DNA from: Thermanaerovibrio acidaminovorans DSM 6589 | GTDB lineage: Bacteria > Synergistota > Synergistia > Synergistales > Synergistaceae | DNA length: 64,000 nucleotides | Direction of reading: 5' to 3' | Assembly (NCBI RefSeq): GCF_000024905.1 | Contig: NC_013522.1 | Span: forward strand, 248,001 to 312,000 | Made by a program: the position numbers and the translations under genes | Notes under the pieces: generated by a model | Database searches by the model: none | What the model was told of the DNA's origin: nothing | Seen by the model: the letters and a program-made list of their open reading frames with translations, nothing else | In this document: positions 33,335 to 41,218 of the stretch, piece by piece | Numbering within the stretch: the first letter of the stretch is position 1 | Layout of the letters: the number at the start of each line of letters is the position of its first letter

Positions 33335-34336
33335 ATGAGATGCTTGCTGGGCCTGAACCTGAGCTCCAGAGGGCTGGAGTTCCTGGCCAGAAGGGACGAC
33401 GGGACCACCCCGTTGAGCGGCTTGATTCAGCTGGGGCAGGGGGACCGCCCATCCGCCTCGGGCCTGGCTGAGAGGACCGTCTCCTCCTTGGGGGACCTTG
33501 TGGTCTCGGCCGTGGCGGCCAGCGGCGGCTTCGACGGCTGCACCGAAGGGGGTGTCCTCCCCCTGTCCGACCCGGACCGGGACATGCTGGCCTCATCGGG
33601 CCCCATGGGGCTCGCCCCACTGGTGGCCCTGGAGCTGTCGCACATGCTTGGGGTGGAGGCCCTGCTGGTGGAGCCCTTCACCGCCCGGGAGGGGGTCCGG
33701 GGCCTCACGGGGTTGCCGGAGCTCCCCATAAGGCCCCTGCGCCACGCCCCCCAGGTCAAGTGGTGCTACCTTAGGGCCCGGGAGGAGGGGCTGTATCCCC
33801 CCGAGGCCTCGGCGGTGGTGGCCTACCTGGGCAGGGGAACTTCGGTCTGTGCCCTCAAGGGGGGGCGCGTGGTGGACTCCAACAACCCGGAGGAGACCGG
33901 CCCCTTCTCGGTGGCCTTCGCCGGCTCCCTCCCCGCCATGGAGCTGGTTCGGCGCGCCATGAGCGGGGCGCTGAGGCGGGAGGACCTGACCCGCCTGGTG
34001 GCGGGGGGAGGAGGGGTGGTGGGTTACCTGGGCACCTACGACCTGGTGGAGGTGGAGGCTTTGTACCACCGGGGGGACCAGAAGGCCCGGCTGGTGGTGG
34101 AGGCCATGGCCCACCAGCTGGCCCAGGAGATGGGATCCATGGCCCAGTCTCTGGGTGGACGGGTGGACTTCATGGCCCTCTGCGGCGGTGGGGCCGCCTT
34201 CGCCGCCCTGGCGGAGAGGGTGTCCCAGCGGGTCCAGTGGATAGCCCCGGTGTTGCGGTACCCGGAGGTGGACGCCCTGGAGTCGGTGGTCCAGCTGGCC
34301 TTGCGGCACCTGGCCACCCGGGGTCAGCCCGGGTAG
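33335..34336 (+). CDS. Butyrate-kinase-like (acetokinase family) protein with altered active-site motifs
   Basis: A 333-residue protein with butyrate-kinase architecture. Recognisable blocks: 'GPMGLAPLVALELSHMLGVEALLVEPFT' region near 88-115, 'RGLTGLPELPIRPLRHAPQ' near 123-141, 'RVVDSNNPEETGPFSVAFAGSLP' near 178-200, 'GYLGTYDLVEVEALYHRGDQKA' near 229-250 and 'IAPVLRYPEVDALESVVQLAL' near 304-324. Key kinase motifs are changed: the N-terminal NPGSTSTK loop reads 'NLSSRGLE', and HMGGGIS reads 'YLGRGTS'. Loss or change of kinase function is inferred. Its 3' end overlaps gpsA, which converges. Confidence 0.68.
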   Translation: MRCLLGLNLSSRGLEFLARRDDGTTPLSGLIQLGQGDRPSASGLAERTVSSLGDLVVSAVAASGGFDGCTEGGVLPLSDPDRDMLASSGPMGLAPLVALELSHMLGVEALLVEPFTAREGVRGLTGLPELPIRPLRHAPQVKWCYLRAREEGLYPPEASAVVAYLGRGTSVCALKGGRVVDSNNPEETGPFSVAFAGSLPAMELVRRAMSGALRREDLTRLVAGGGGVVGYLGTYDLVEVEALYHRGDQKARLVVEAMAHQLAQEMGSMAQSLGGRVDFMALCGGGAAFAALAERVSQRVQWIAPVLRYPEVDALESVVQLALRHLATRGQPG

Positions 34337-35352
34337 ATCTCCATCTTGGGCTCCCGGCAGAGCAGCTCCTCCATGAGGCGCCTGGGCAGCTCCCCCTCGA
34401 AGAGGACCCGGTAGACCCCCTCGCATATGGGCATCTCCACCCCCCAGCTTCTGGCGTGGTTGCGGATCGCCTGGGCGGTGAAGGCCCCCTCCGCCACCTG
34501 GCCCAGCTCCTGCCGGGCCTCCTGCAGGTCCTTGCCGGAACCCACCAGCATCCCCAGCTTAAGGTTTCTGGAGTTCATGCTGAAGCAGGTGGCCATCAGG
34601 TCCCCCACCCCCGCCAGGCCCGACAGGGTAAGGGGGTCCGCCCCCATCCTGGATGCCAGCCGGGTCATCTCCGCCAGGCCCCGGGTGGCCAGGGCGGAGA
34701 TCCCGTTGTCCCCCATCCTCATGGCCCGGGCCATCCCGCAGGCTATGGCTATCACGTTCTTCACCGCCCCGCCGAGCTCAACCCCCACCACGTCGGAGCT
34801 GGCGTAGACCCTGAACCGGCTGGAGTTGAGCACCTCCTGCCAGAGCCGGGCGTCCTCCGGGCGGGAGGATGCCACCACCACCGCGGTGGGTAGTCCCCGG
34901 GCAACCTCCTCCGCGTGGCTGGGGCCGGACAGGATCGAGTAGGAGACGCCGGGGAGTTGCTCCTCGAATACCTGGTGGAGCAGCTTGCCGGTGGATATCT
35001 CTATCCCCTTCGCCAGGTTGAGCCACCGGGCGGAGGGGGGAGCCGCGGATGAGCTGGCCTTGAGCAGCTCCCTCACCGCCTGGGCGGGCACCGCGGACAC
35101 GATGAGTTCCGCTCCCTCCAGGGCCTCCTCCAGATGGTGGGTCACCGTCACGTTGGACCCGAGCAACACCTCCGTCAGGTACCTGGGGTTCCTTCCCGAG
35201 GAGTTCATCCGCCTGGCCCCCTCCGGATCCCTACACCATATGGTGACCTCCAGCCCTCCCCGGGCTATCAGGTCCGCCACCGCAGTCCCCCAGCTCCCAG
35301 CCCCCAGCACCGATACCCTGCCCGTCCTCTCATTCTTCTCTCCGGAACCCAA
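34324..35352 (-). CDS. gpsA: Glycerol-3-phosphate dehydrogenase [NAD(P)+]
   Basis: A 342-residue dehydrogenase making sn-glycerol-3-P for phospholipids. The Rossmann loop is 'VLGAGSWGTAVADL' near 15-28. Other motifs are 'NLAKGIEI' near 117, 'LSGPSHAEEVARGLPTAVVVAS' near 142-163, 'VVGVELGGAVKNVIAIACGMARAMRMGDN' region with the catalytic lysine near 200, and 'GLAGVGDLMATCFSMNSRN' near 258. Start is TTG 35352 behind AGGGGGGT; no ATG is better placed. It converges on and overlaps the kinase-like gene by 13 bases. Confidence 0.94.
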   Translation of the reverse strand: MGSGEKNERTGRVSVLGAGSWGTAVADLIARGGLEVTIWCRDPEGARRMNSSGRNPRYLTEVLLGSNVTVTHHLEEALEGAELIVSAVPAQAVRELLKASSSAAPPSARWLNLAKGIEISTGKLLHQVFEEQLPGVSYSILSGPSHAEEVARGLPTAVVVASSRPEDARLWQEVLNSSRFRVYASSDVVGVELGGAVKNVIAIACGMARAMRMGDNGISALATRGLAEMTRLASRMGADPLTLSGLAGVGDLMATCFSMNSRNLKLGMLVGSGKDLQEARQELGQVAEGAFTAQAIRNHARSWGVEMPICEGVYRVLFEGELPRRLMEELLCREPKMEIYPG

Positions 35353-35425
35353 TCGGGCTACCCCCCTTGGTTAGTGCTAAAGTCCCTTCCTTGCGGATCC
35401 TTTCGGAGGATCCCGGAGTATAGTT

Positions 35426-35431
35426 TATAAT
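35426..35431 (+). promoter_or_regulatory. Candidate -10 box for the queT-like gene
   Basis: TATAAT with TTTCGG 18 bases upstream as a weak -35. A GGATCC/GGATCC hairpin (about 35396-35414) precedes it. Confidence 0.35.
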
Positions 35432-35439
35432 ACGAAAGG

Positions 35440-35467
35440 CCGGGGCGTCCGCCCCGGAGGATTTTTT
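35440..35467 (+). terminator. Hairpin with T-run in the queT-like leader
   Basis: CCGGGGC (35440-35446), a four-base loop and GCCCCGG (35451-35457), then six Ts at 35462-35467. It lies 33 bases before the next gene, so it may be an attenuator or the end of a short upstream transcript. I see no preQ1 aptamer in front of it. Confidence 0.5.
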
Positions 35468-35499
35468 GATACCTTTTTCCACGTCGGGGAGGCATCATC

Positions 35500-35991
35500 A
35501 TGTGGGATCCTAAGGTTTCCAAGCTTTCCAGGGCAGGGCTTATCGGGGCCGCCTACGTGGCGCTCACCCTGGCCTTCGCCCCCATATCCTACGGGGCGGT
35601 CCAGTTCCGGGTGTCGGAGGTGCTGACCCTCTTCCCGTTCCTGTGGCCCGAGGCGGCGGCGGGACTGGTTGTTGGGTGCCTCATATCCAACCTGCTGGGG
35701 GGCTTAGGCTGGGTGGACGTGGTGTTCGGCACCCTGGCCACCGGCCTGGCGGCGTACCTCACCATGAGGGCCAGGAACGAGTACTGGGCGGCCCTCTGGC
35801 CCGTGCTGGTGAACGGCCTCGTAGTGGGGGGGTACCTGTCGGTCCTCCTAGGGATGCCCTGGTACCTCTCCATGGCCTACGTGGCGGTGGGGGAGGCGGG
35901 GGTCTGTTTCGGCCTGGGGGTGCCTCTGGTTAAGGCCCTGAGGGCCATGCCCCTGGTTAGCCGCCTGGTCCCCCCCAGGGGTGGCCAGTGA
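35500..35991 (+). CDS. QueT-family ECF transporter S component
   Basis: A 163-residue membrane protein with about five helices. 'AAYVALTLAFAPISYGAVQFRVSEVLTLFPFLWP' (about 13-46) is the QueT-family hallmark, followed by 'GLVVGCLISNLLGG' and 'VFGTLATGLAAYLTMRAR'. Members bind a queuosine precursor and use the shared ECF module, which is not here. ATG 35500 has GGGGAGG seven bases upstream. It is followed by the GrpE-like gene in the same direction, 34 bases on. Confidence 0.78.
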   Translation: MWDPKVSKLSRAGLIGAAYVALTLAFAPISYGAVQFRVSEVLTLFPFLWPEAAAGLVVGCLISNLLGGLGWVDVVFGTLATGLAAYLTMRARNEYWAALWPVLVNGLVVGGYLSVLLGMPWYLSMAYVAVGEAGVCFGLGVPLVKALRAMPLVSRLVPPRGGQ

Positions 35992-36025
35992 TCATCGCAA
36001 TCAAAGGGAGCGGAGGGATCCCCTC

Positions 36026-36544
36026 ATGAGCTTGCGATCTAAGCTGTCTTGGAAGCTGAGGCAGCTCCTCTACCCGGAGGAGCTACGGTTGCCTGAGCCC
36101 GAGTTCGACGGGGATCAGCTGGACACCCTTGAGGAGCTGATCCAGCTCATCCAGCCGGCGCTGATCTCCGCGGAGGACGTGCACCGCCGGGACAAGAGGG
36201 ACCTGGCCCGGTTCCTGGCGGAGCTGGGCACCGGGGTCTGGCGGGTCAAGAAGAAGGTGGAGGCCATGAAGAGGGTCCCAAAGGAGATAAAGGAGGCCAT
36301 CTTCGCCCTGGAGAGCACCTGGGAGTCCATGGCAAGTCAGGGGGTTCAGCTGATCGATCACGTGGGGGAGGTCCCCCTGGGCATGGTCCCCAAGGTGGTC
36401 CAGGTGGTGCAGGTGCCGGGGCTGGAGAGGGAGATGATCGTGGAGGCCCTGCGCCCCACCATCATGCTGAAGGGCGAGGTGATCCAGGTGGGGGAGGTCA
36501 TCCTGGGTCGTCCAGGGGGTGAGGCGGATGGCGATCCCGCATAG
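36026..36544 (+). CDS. GrpE-like nucleotide-exchange-factor homologue
   Basis: A 172-residue soluble protein. The first two thirds are helical and charged ('DTLEELIQLIQPALISAED...', 'KRDLARFLAELGTGVWRVKKKVEAM'). The C-terminal 60 residues follow the GrpE beta-domain pattern: 'GVQLIDHVGEVPLGM', then 'VVQVPGLEREMIVEALRPT', then 'KGEVIQVGEVILG'. No dnaK or dnaJ is adjacent, so it may serve a separate Hsp70 or another partner. ATG 36026 is eight bases after GGAGGG. It overlaps the next gene and probably forms a unit with it and the small membrane gene. Confidence 0.6.
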   Translation: MSLRSKLSWKLRQLLYPEELRLPEPEFDGDQLDTLEELIQLIQPALISAEDVHRRDKRDLARFLAELGTGVWRVKKKVEAMKRVPKEIKEAIFALESTWESMASQGVQLIDHVGEVPLGMVPKVVQVVQVPGLEREMIVEALRPTIMLKGEVIQVGEVILGRPGGEADGDPA

Positions 36545-37484
36545 GCGGCATCACGGGGCCCCGAAGCTGGAGGGGCTTCCCGGTGCCTCGGGGGCCAAGG
36601 CGGTCCTGGAGGGCTACCAGAGGGTGGAGGCCATAGCGGCCCTGGTGGAGTCGGTGATCATCTGGCGGGCCCAGTGGCTGGTCCGGTGCGGCGACATGCT
36701 CGAGGCGGAGGAGATCCTGTTCCGGCTCATATACAAGGAGGGCTCCACGAACCCCCAGGCCATGGACCTCTTGGCCCGGATATACTTCCACAAGGGGCAG
36801 GACCAGAAGGCGGTGGAGCTGTGGCGCCGGGCGGCGGAACTGCAGCCGGGCAACTTCGCCCTCAAGCGGACCCTGTCGCTGGCCAAGAGCATAGAGGAGG
36901 GCAAGAGGTCCGTCATCCTGGCGGCCTACCGGATGGGGCTGGCGGTGAAGTCCCTCATGGCCGTCGGCGGGGTGGCGGTGCTGCTGGTGGCCCTTTCCCT
37001 GGGGGCCAAGGGGATCGAGCGGTGGCTCCGGGGTCCGGAACCGACCCCCCTGGAGGCCCACTACTACTACGACATCTCCAAGCTCTCCGAGCCTGTCAAG
37101 GGAACCTACACCCTGGGCTTCACCCGGGTGAGGCAGGGCACATCAGCCTCCCGGGGCAGGGTGGAGGTCCTGGTGGAGCAGGATGGGGACTCCGTACGGG
37201 CCTACGGCAAGGTGCCAAGCCTCCTCACCCGCTATCAGGTGGAGATGGCCCTCTACGCCATGGAGGGGATCAAGAACGTGGACCTGAGGGGGCTCCAGGT
37301 GGAGCGGAGCTACACTGTCCAGCGGGGAGACAGCCTGTGGCTCATCTCCCGCCGGCTCTACGGGGAGGGGCAGGCCTGGACGGTGCTGTCCCGGCACAAC
37401 GGCCTGTCCGATCCGTCTCGGCTGAAGGTGGGGCAGGTGCTCAACCTTCCCCTGGGGGACGAGGAACTGGTGCCGGACCGCTGA
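36528..37484 (+). CDS. TPR, transmembrane and LysM-domain protein
   Basis: A 318-residue protein. Residues about 35-110 hold two TPR-like repeats ('AQWLVRCGDMLEAEEILFRLIYKEG', then 'MDLLARIYFHKGQDQKAVELW'). One membrane helix follows ('SLMAVGGVAVLLVALSLGA', about 140-160). A BON-like alpha/beta segment ('RVEVLVEQDGDSVRAYGKVPS', then 'MALYAMEGIKNVDLRGLQV') leads to a C-terminal LysM domain ('YTVQRGDSLWLISRRLYGEG' to 'LKVGQVLNLP', about 263-310). Topology suggests cytoplasmic TPRs and a periplasmic peptidoglycan-binding end. ATG 36528 is used, overlapping the GrpE-like stop; GTG 36519 is possible. Confidence 0.7.
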   Translation: MAIPHRRHHGAPKLEGLPGASGAKAVLEGYQRVEAIAALVESVIIWRAQWLVRCGDMLEAEEILFRLIYKEGSTNPQAMDLLARIYFHKGQDQKAVELWRRAAELQPGNFALKRTLSLAKSIEEGKRSVILAAYRMGLAVKSLMAVGGVAVLLVALSLGAKGIERWLRGPEPTPLEAHYYYDISKLSEPVKGTYTLGFTRVRQGTSASRGRVEVLVEQDGDSVRAYGKVPSLLTRYQVEMALYAMEGIKNVDLRGLQVERSYTVQRGDSLWLISRRLYGEGQAWTVLSRHNGLSDPSRLKVGQVLNLPLGDEELVPDR

Positions 37485-37774
37485 TGGCCAGGTCCTTCGA
37501 AGACCGGATGGGTTGCGTGGAGGCCATCCTCCGGGTTGGCCTCCTCTGGGGGGGATACCTTATCTACAGCCTGGCGGTGAGGGCCCTGTGGCCGGGCCTG
37601 TCGCTGGACTTGAGGCCCGTGACCCCCCTCAAGCTCCTGATTGCCCTGGCGGGCCTATGGGGTTGTTTCAAGGTCAGTGGGCTCGTCACCCTGCGCACCA
37701 TGGGGTGCCTGCGGCACCGGATGGAATCAGGCGAAGATGCCGGGGGGGATGTGAGCGCTGGACCTCCTGCATAG
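37484..37774 (+). CDS. Small membrane protein
   Basis: A 96-residue protein starting at ATG 37484, overlapping the previous stop by one base. Two hydrophobic segments are likely membrane helices ('VGLLWGGYLIYSLAVRALW' near 18-36 and 'LLIALAGLWGCFKVSGLVTL' near 51-70), with a short polar tail. I do not recognise a family. Coupling to the TPR-LysM gene suggests a shared complex. Its last 48 bases overlap the converging sensor gene. Confidence 0.6.
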   Translation: MARSFEDRMGCVEAILRVGLLWGGYLIYSLAVRALWPGLSLDLRPVTPLKLLIALAGLWGCFKVSGLVTLRTMGCLRHRMESGEDAGGDVSAGPPA

Positions 37775-39088
37775 GACCAGCACCTCCCCGTCGCCTCCCA
37801 CCCGGTGAACGTGGGACATGTTCATCACCATGGACGTGCGCTTCTCCCTCAGGTGGACCCTTATCAGCTGAGGGGCCCCCTCGGCGGTGGCCAGGAACCG
37901 GTCCCTGATCCTCTCCCGGTCCTCCACGTCCCCGATCTCCCATATCTTCCGGCCCACCAGGGGCTCCAGGGAGTCGAAGAGGTCCCTCATGGCCCGGTTG
38001 GCGAAGGTCACGTCCCCGGAGGTGGTGCAAAGGGCCACCAACAGGTCCATCCCGTCCAGGATCTCCCGGATCCGCCGGTTCTCCCCTATGAGCCGCCGCT
38101 CCATGGTGGTGCAGTGCCTTATCAGCAGGTTGGCGAGCCCCACCACCGACTCCAGCTCCTCCGATGGAGCCTCCAGGGGCCTCAAGCCCCCCTCGGAGAT
38201 CATTCGGGATATCCGGCGCCGCATCTCCTCCAACGGCTGGGATATGCTGGTCCTGTGCCATAGGAATATGGCGGTGCCTAGGCTCACCCCCAGCATGGCG
38301 ATCCCCACCAGCACCATCCCCATGAGCTCCCGAAGCCCCATGGCGATCCACCGATCCACCCGGAGCCGGGCCTCCATGGACCAGCGGCCGGTTATGTCCA
38401 TCAGGGGGACCCGGGTCTCCATCACCGAGGGGCTCACCGGCACGGTGACCACCTTGGGCTCCATGGCCACCTGGGAGGGACGGACGTCAACCAGGCTGGG
38501 CAACACCCTCCGGAGCTCCCCGGCGGAGGCCAGGGGCCTGGCCAGGACAAGCCATCCATTGTACGGGAGCCCCATGGCGGTGTCCTTGACCTGCCTGGCG
38601 GATACCATCAGTATCCGGTCCGACATGACCGTGAGCCCCCGGGCGTACCCGTACCTCTCCGCCCGGATCACCGTCTCCCGCAGCTTGGTGAGCTCCTCCG
38701 GGGCGCAGGGCACCACGGACCTGATCCTCCCCTCGGGCTTCCCGTGCCAGACCACCGTGAGGTCCCTGCGGAACAACGCCCCGTGGGAGACCTCCGCGTT
38801 CTCCAGGCTCTCGTAGCTCAGGATCTGCCTCTCGAAGGACTCCATCCGCCCCTCAACGAAGTGGTACATCTGATCCCAGCTGGCCCAGTCCAGACAGAGG
38901 AGGTCCAGCTGCCGGGCCTGGTGGTCCAGGAAGTTCCTGACCGCCTCGCCCCCCTTGATCCCGTTGGACAGCTCGAGCTGGTAGAGGACCCGGTCCGCCC
39001 GGGCCAACAGTGAAAGGTACAGAATCCCCGACAGGGCCAGGAAGAGAAGGGTGAACATGAGGGGGACCTTGAAGCGCACCTCCCTCAT
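37727..39088 (-). CDS. CHASE4-HAMP-PAS membrane sensor with no output domain
   Basis: A 453-residue protein. An N-terminal helix ('VPLMFTLLFLALSGILYLSLL'), a CHASE4-type periplasmic domain (about 35-245, with the hallmark 'LDWASWDQMYHFVEG'), a second helix ('LMGMVLVGIAMLGVSLGTAIFLW'), a HAMP linker ('SISQPLEEMRRRISRM') and a PAS domain (about 345-440, 'ILDGMDLLVALCTTSGDVTFANRAM'). It ends 12 residues after the PAS domain without GGDEF, EAL, kinase or MCP part. It may act by protein contact, perhaps with the divergent response regulator. ATG 39088 chosen. Confidence 0.75.
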   Translation of the reverse strand: MREVRFKVPLMFTLLFLALSGILYLSLLARADRVLYQLELSNGIKGGEAVRNFLDHQARQLDLLCLDWASWDQMYHFVEGRMESFERQILSYESLENAEVSHGALFRRDLTVVWHGKPEGRIRSVVPCAPEELTKLRETVIRAERYGYARGLTVMSDRILMVSARQVKDTAMGLPYNGWLVLARPLASAGELRRVLPSLVDVRPSQVAMEPKVVTVPVSPSVMETRVPLMDITGRWSMEARLRVDRWIAMGLRELMGMVLVGIAMLGVSLGTAIFLWHRTSISQPLEEMRRRISRMISEGGLRPLEAPSEELESVVGLANLLIRHCTTMERRLIGENRRIREILDGMDLLVALCTTSGDVTFANRAMRDLFDSLEPLVGRKIWEIGDVEDRERIRDRFLATAEGAPQLIRVHLREKRTSMVMNMSHVHRVGGDGEVLVLCRRSSAHIPPGIFA

Positions 39089-39222
39089 CAAACCCCCCCC
39101 AGCTTAATTTGAACTTTATGGGGGTTAAGTTACCCCTCGGATCTGAAGAAAATTATAACATCACCGGCGGTTCCCGCCCCCCCATCCCATGGTTGGGGAT
39201 CCTTCCGCGGGCTGGGATCGGA

Positions 39223-39231
39223 TGGTAAAAT
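39223..39231 (+). promoter_or_regulatory. Extended -10 promoter of the response regulator/sda unit
   Basis: TGGTAAAAT, 26 bases before the ATG at 39258. No clear -35. Confidence 0.4.
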
Positions 39232-39257
39232 TGAACTTAAAGTGAGATTGTGGGGTG

Positions 39258-39623
39258 ATGGCCTTGCGTTTCCTGGTGGCGGATGATGACGTCAGCAGCG
39301 GCCGGCTGTTCAGGATATACCTGGAGGATATGGGGGAAGTGGTCCTGGCGGAGGATGGCCAGGAGGCGCTGAGGCTCTTCGAGGAGGCGCTGGATCTGGG
39401 CAATCCCTTCGACGGGGTGGTGCTTGACATGCTGATGCCCCGGGCGGACGGGGCGGAGGTGCTGGAGGGGATCCGGACCCTGGAATCCTCCCGGGGGCTA
39501 AAGCCCGTGCCGGTGGTGGTGATCAGCGCCCTGGACCAGGAGGAGGTGGAGGAGGCCATGGCGAGGGACCCCATGGTGGCCATGGTTCAGAAGCCGGTCC
39601 TCAAGGGGCTCATGAGCGGCTAG
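39258..39623 (+). CDS. Single-domain response regulator (CheY-like)
   Basis: A 121-residue receiver domain. The acidic pair is 'VADDD' at 7-11, the phospho-acceptor Asp57 is in 'VVLDMLMPRADG', the switch Ser/Thr position is 'VVISALDQ', and the conserved lysine is in 'MVQKPV' near 113. There is no output domain. It may answer to a chemoreceptor kinase or the neighbouring CHASE4-PAS protein. ATG 39258 is preferred over the GTG just before it. It is 16 bases upstream of sdaAB. Confidence 0.88.
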   Translation: MALRFLVADDDVSSGRLFRIYLEDMGEVVLAEDGQEALRLFEEALDLGNPFDGVVLDMLMPRADGAEVLEGIRTLESSRGLKPVPVVVISALDQEEVEEAMARDPMVAMVQKPVLKGLMSG

Positions 39624-39639
39624 TTTTGGAGGTGTTCAG

Positions 39640-40314
39640 ATGGCTTTGGAGGAGATAGTGGGTCCCGTGATGGTGGGGCCCTCATCCAGCCACACCGCCG
39701 GGGCGGTGAGGCTGGGCAACCTGGCGAGGCTTTGTTGGGGAGGCGAGGTGACCGACGTGGACATATACCTTCGGTGCAGCTTCGCCGCCACGTTCTGGGG
39801 ACACGGGACCGACAGGGCCCTTTTGGCGGGGCTCATGGGCTTCTCCCCCAGCGATGAGGCGCTGAAGGACTCGTTCCGGATCGCCGCCGAGCGGGGGGTC
39901 CGCTACCGGTTCCACGGGGAGAAGGTGGATGGGGCCCATCCAAACTCGGTCCGGTTCGTCATCCGGGAGGGGGAGAGGACCATGGAGGTGGTGGGTGCCT
40001 CCCTTGGCGGGGGGGCGGTGGAGCTCCAGGAGGTGGACGGCTTCGTCCTCAGAGCCACTGGTGAGCTGCCCACCATGGTGACCTTTCACCGGGATGAGCC
40101 GGGGGTCATAGCAGCGGTCACCGCCATCCTGGCGGAGGCGGGCATCAACGTGGGGTCCATGAACGTCCACCGGCAGGGGCGTGGCAAGGGGGCCGCCATG
40201 GTGCTTGAGCTGGACGGCCTGCCCCCGGAGCAGGTGGTGGAGAGGATAAAGGGCTGCCACAGTGCGATAAGGCGCCTGATGTTGATACCCGCCGGCGGGG
40301 AGGAAGTGCGATGA
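39640..40314 (+). CDS. sdaAB: L-serine dehydratase, beta subunit
   Basis: A 224-residue protein of the iron-dependent L-serine dehydratase. The opening 'EEIVGPVMVGPSSSHTAGAVRLG' carries the SSSHT substrate-binding signature. A C-terminal ACT domain (about 145-215, 'TMVTFHRDEPGVIAAVTAILAEAGINVGSM' region) suggests amino-acid regulation. ATG 39640 follows GGAGGT. It overlaps sdaAA (ATGA) and together they turn serine into pyruvate and ammonia. Confidence 0.94.
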   Translation: MALEEIVGPVMVGPSSSHTAGAVRLGNLARLCWGGEVTDVDIYLRCSFAATFWGHGTDRALLAGLMGFSPSDEALKDSFRIAAERGVRYRFHGEKVDGAHPNSVRFVIREGERTMEVVGASLGGGAVELQEVDGFVLRATGELPTMVTFHRDEPGVIAAVTAILAEAGINVGSMNVHRQGRGKGAAMVLELDGLPPEQVVERIKGCHSAIRRLMLIPAGGEEVR

Positions 40315-41183
40315 GATCCTTCGAGTCCATACTGGAACGTTGCAGGAGCCTGCCCCTGCCGGAGGCCATCCTCTCCATGGAGGAGGAGGAGAGGGGGCTT
40401 CCCAGGGACGTGATAGCCGGCCGGATGCTGGACCGGCTCCGGGAGATGAAGTCCTCGGTCCTGTCGGTGGAGCAGCGCCCCCCCCGGGGGCGGCTGGTGG
40501 GGGGAGAGGGGGAGGCCCTGGAGGCCTACCGGAGGTCCCAGGGGGCCCTCTCGGGGGACCTGGTGGCCACCGCCTGCTCCATGGCCATGAAGGTGGCGGT
40601 GGGGAACGCCGCCATGAGGCGCATCGTGGCATGCCCCACCGCGGGCAGCTGCGGCATAGTGCCCGGGGTCCTTGGGGCCTACTCCAGGCTCAACGACCCA
40701 TCGGAGGAGGAGCTGCTCAAGGCCCTCATCGTGGCGGGGGCAGTGGGGTCCGTCATCGCCCAGAGGGCCACCCTGGCGGGGGCCGAGGGGGGATGCCAGG
40801 CGGAGTGCGGCGCCGCCGCCGCCATGGCCGCCGCGGCCCTCACGTACCTGAGGGGGGGAGATCCGGAGGCGGTCTTCCACTCCTCCGCCCTGGTCCTCCA
40901 GTCAATCATGGGGTTGGTGTGCGATCCCATAGCGGGGCTGGTGGAGGTCCCCTGCGTGCTCAGGAACGGCACCATGGTGGGCATGGCGGTGCTCTGTTCC
41001 GACCTGGCCATGGCGGGGATCAGGTCCACCGTGCCCCCCGACGAGGTGGTGGACGCCATGGACAGCGTTGGCCTGGCCCTGCCCTCCGCCCTGAGGGAGA
41101 CCTCCGAGGGGGGACTCGCCGCCACCCCTACGGGCCAGCGGATAGCCCGGCAACTCCTGTCCGAGGCCCCCAGGCTGGATTAG
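40311..41183 (+). CDS. sdaAA: L-serine dehydratase, alpha subunit
   Basis: The 290-residue catalytic subunit with the 4Fe-4S cluster. Probable ligand cysteines are in 'CPTAGSCGIVPGVLGA' near 105-115, 'GGCQAECGAAAAMAAAAL' near 163-168 and 'VCDPIAGLVEVPCVLRNG' near 203-215. The length is normal. ATG 40311 overlaps the beta-subunit stop. A strong terminator follows. Confidence 0.94.
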   Translation: MRSFESILERCRSLPLPEAILSMEEEERGLPRDVIAGRMLDRLREMKSSVLSVEQRPPRGRLVGGEGEALEAYRRSQGALSGDLVATACSMAMKVAVGNAAMRRIVACPTAGSCGIVPGVLGAYSRLNDPSEEELLKALIVAGAVGSVIAQRATLAGAEGGCQAECGAAAAMAAAALTYLRGGDPEAVFHSSALVLQSIMGLVCDPIAGLVEVPCVLRNGTMVGMAVLCSDLAMAGIRSTVPPDEVVDAMDSVGLALPSALRETSEGGLAATPTGQRIARQLLSEAPRLD

Positions 41184-41190
41184 AGAGTGG

Positions 41191-41215
41191 CCGGGGGAGG
41201 GCGACCCTCCCCCGG
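41191..41215. terminator. Bidirectional terminator between sdaAA and sfsA
   Basis: CCGGGGGAGGG and CCCTCCCCCGG form an 11-bp stem with a three-base loop between the two converging genes. Only short T-runs follow. Confidence 0.7.
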
Positions 41216-41218
41216 TGG

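Noticed and set aside
35353-35499. preQ1 riboswitch before the queT-like gene
   Set aside because: I could not find the conserved A-rich 3' tail or the loop sequences of the known preQ1 classes.
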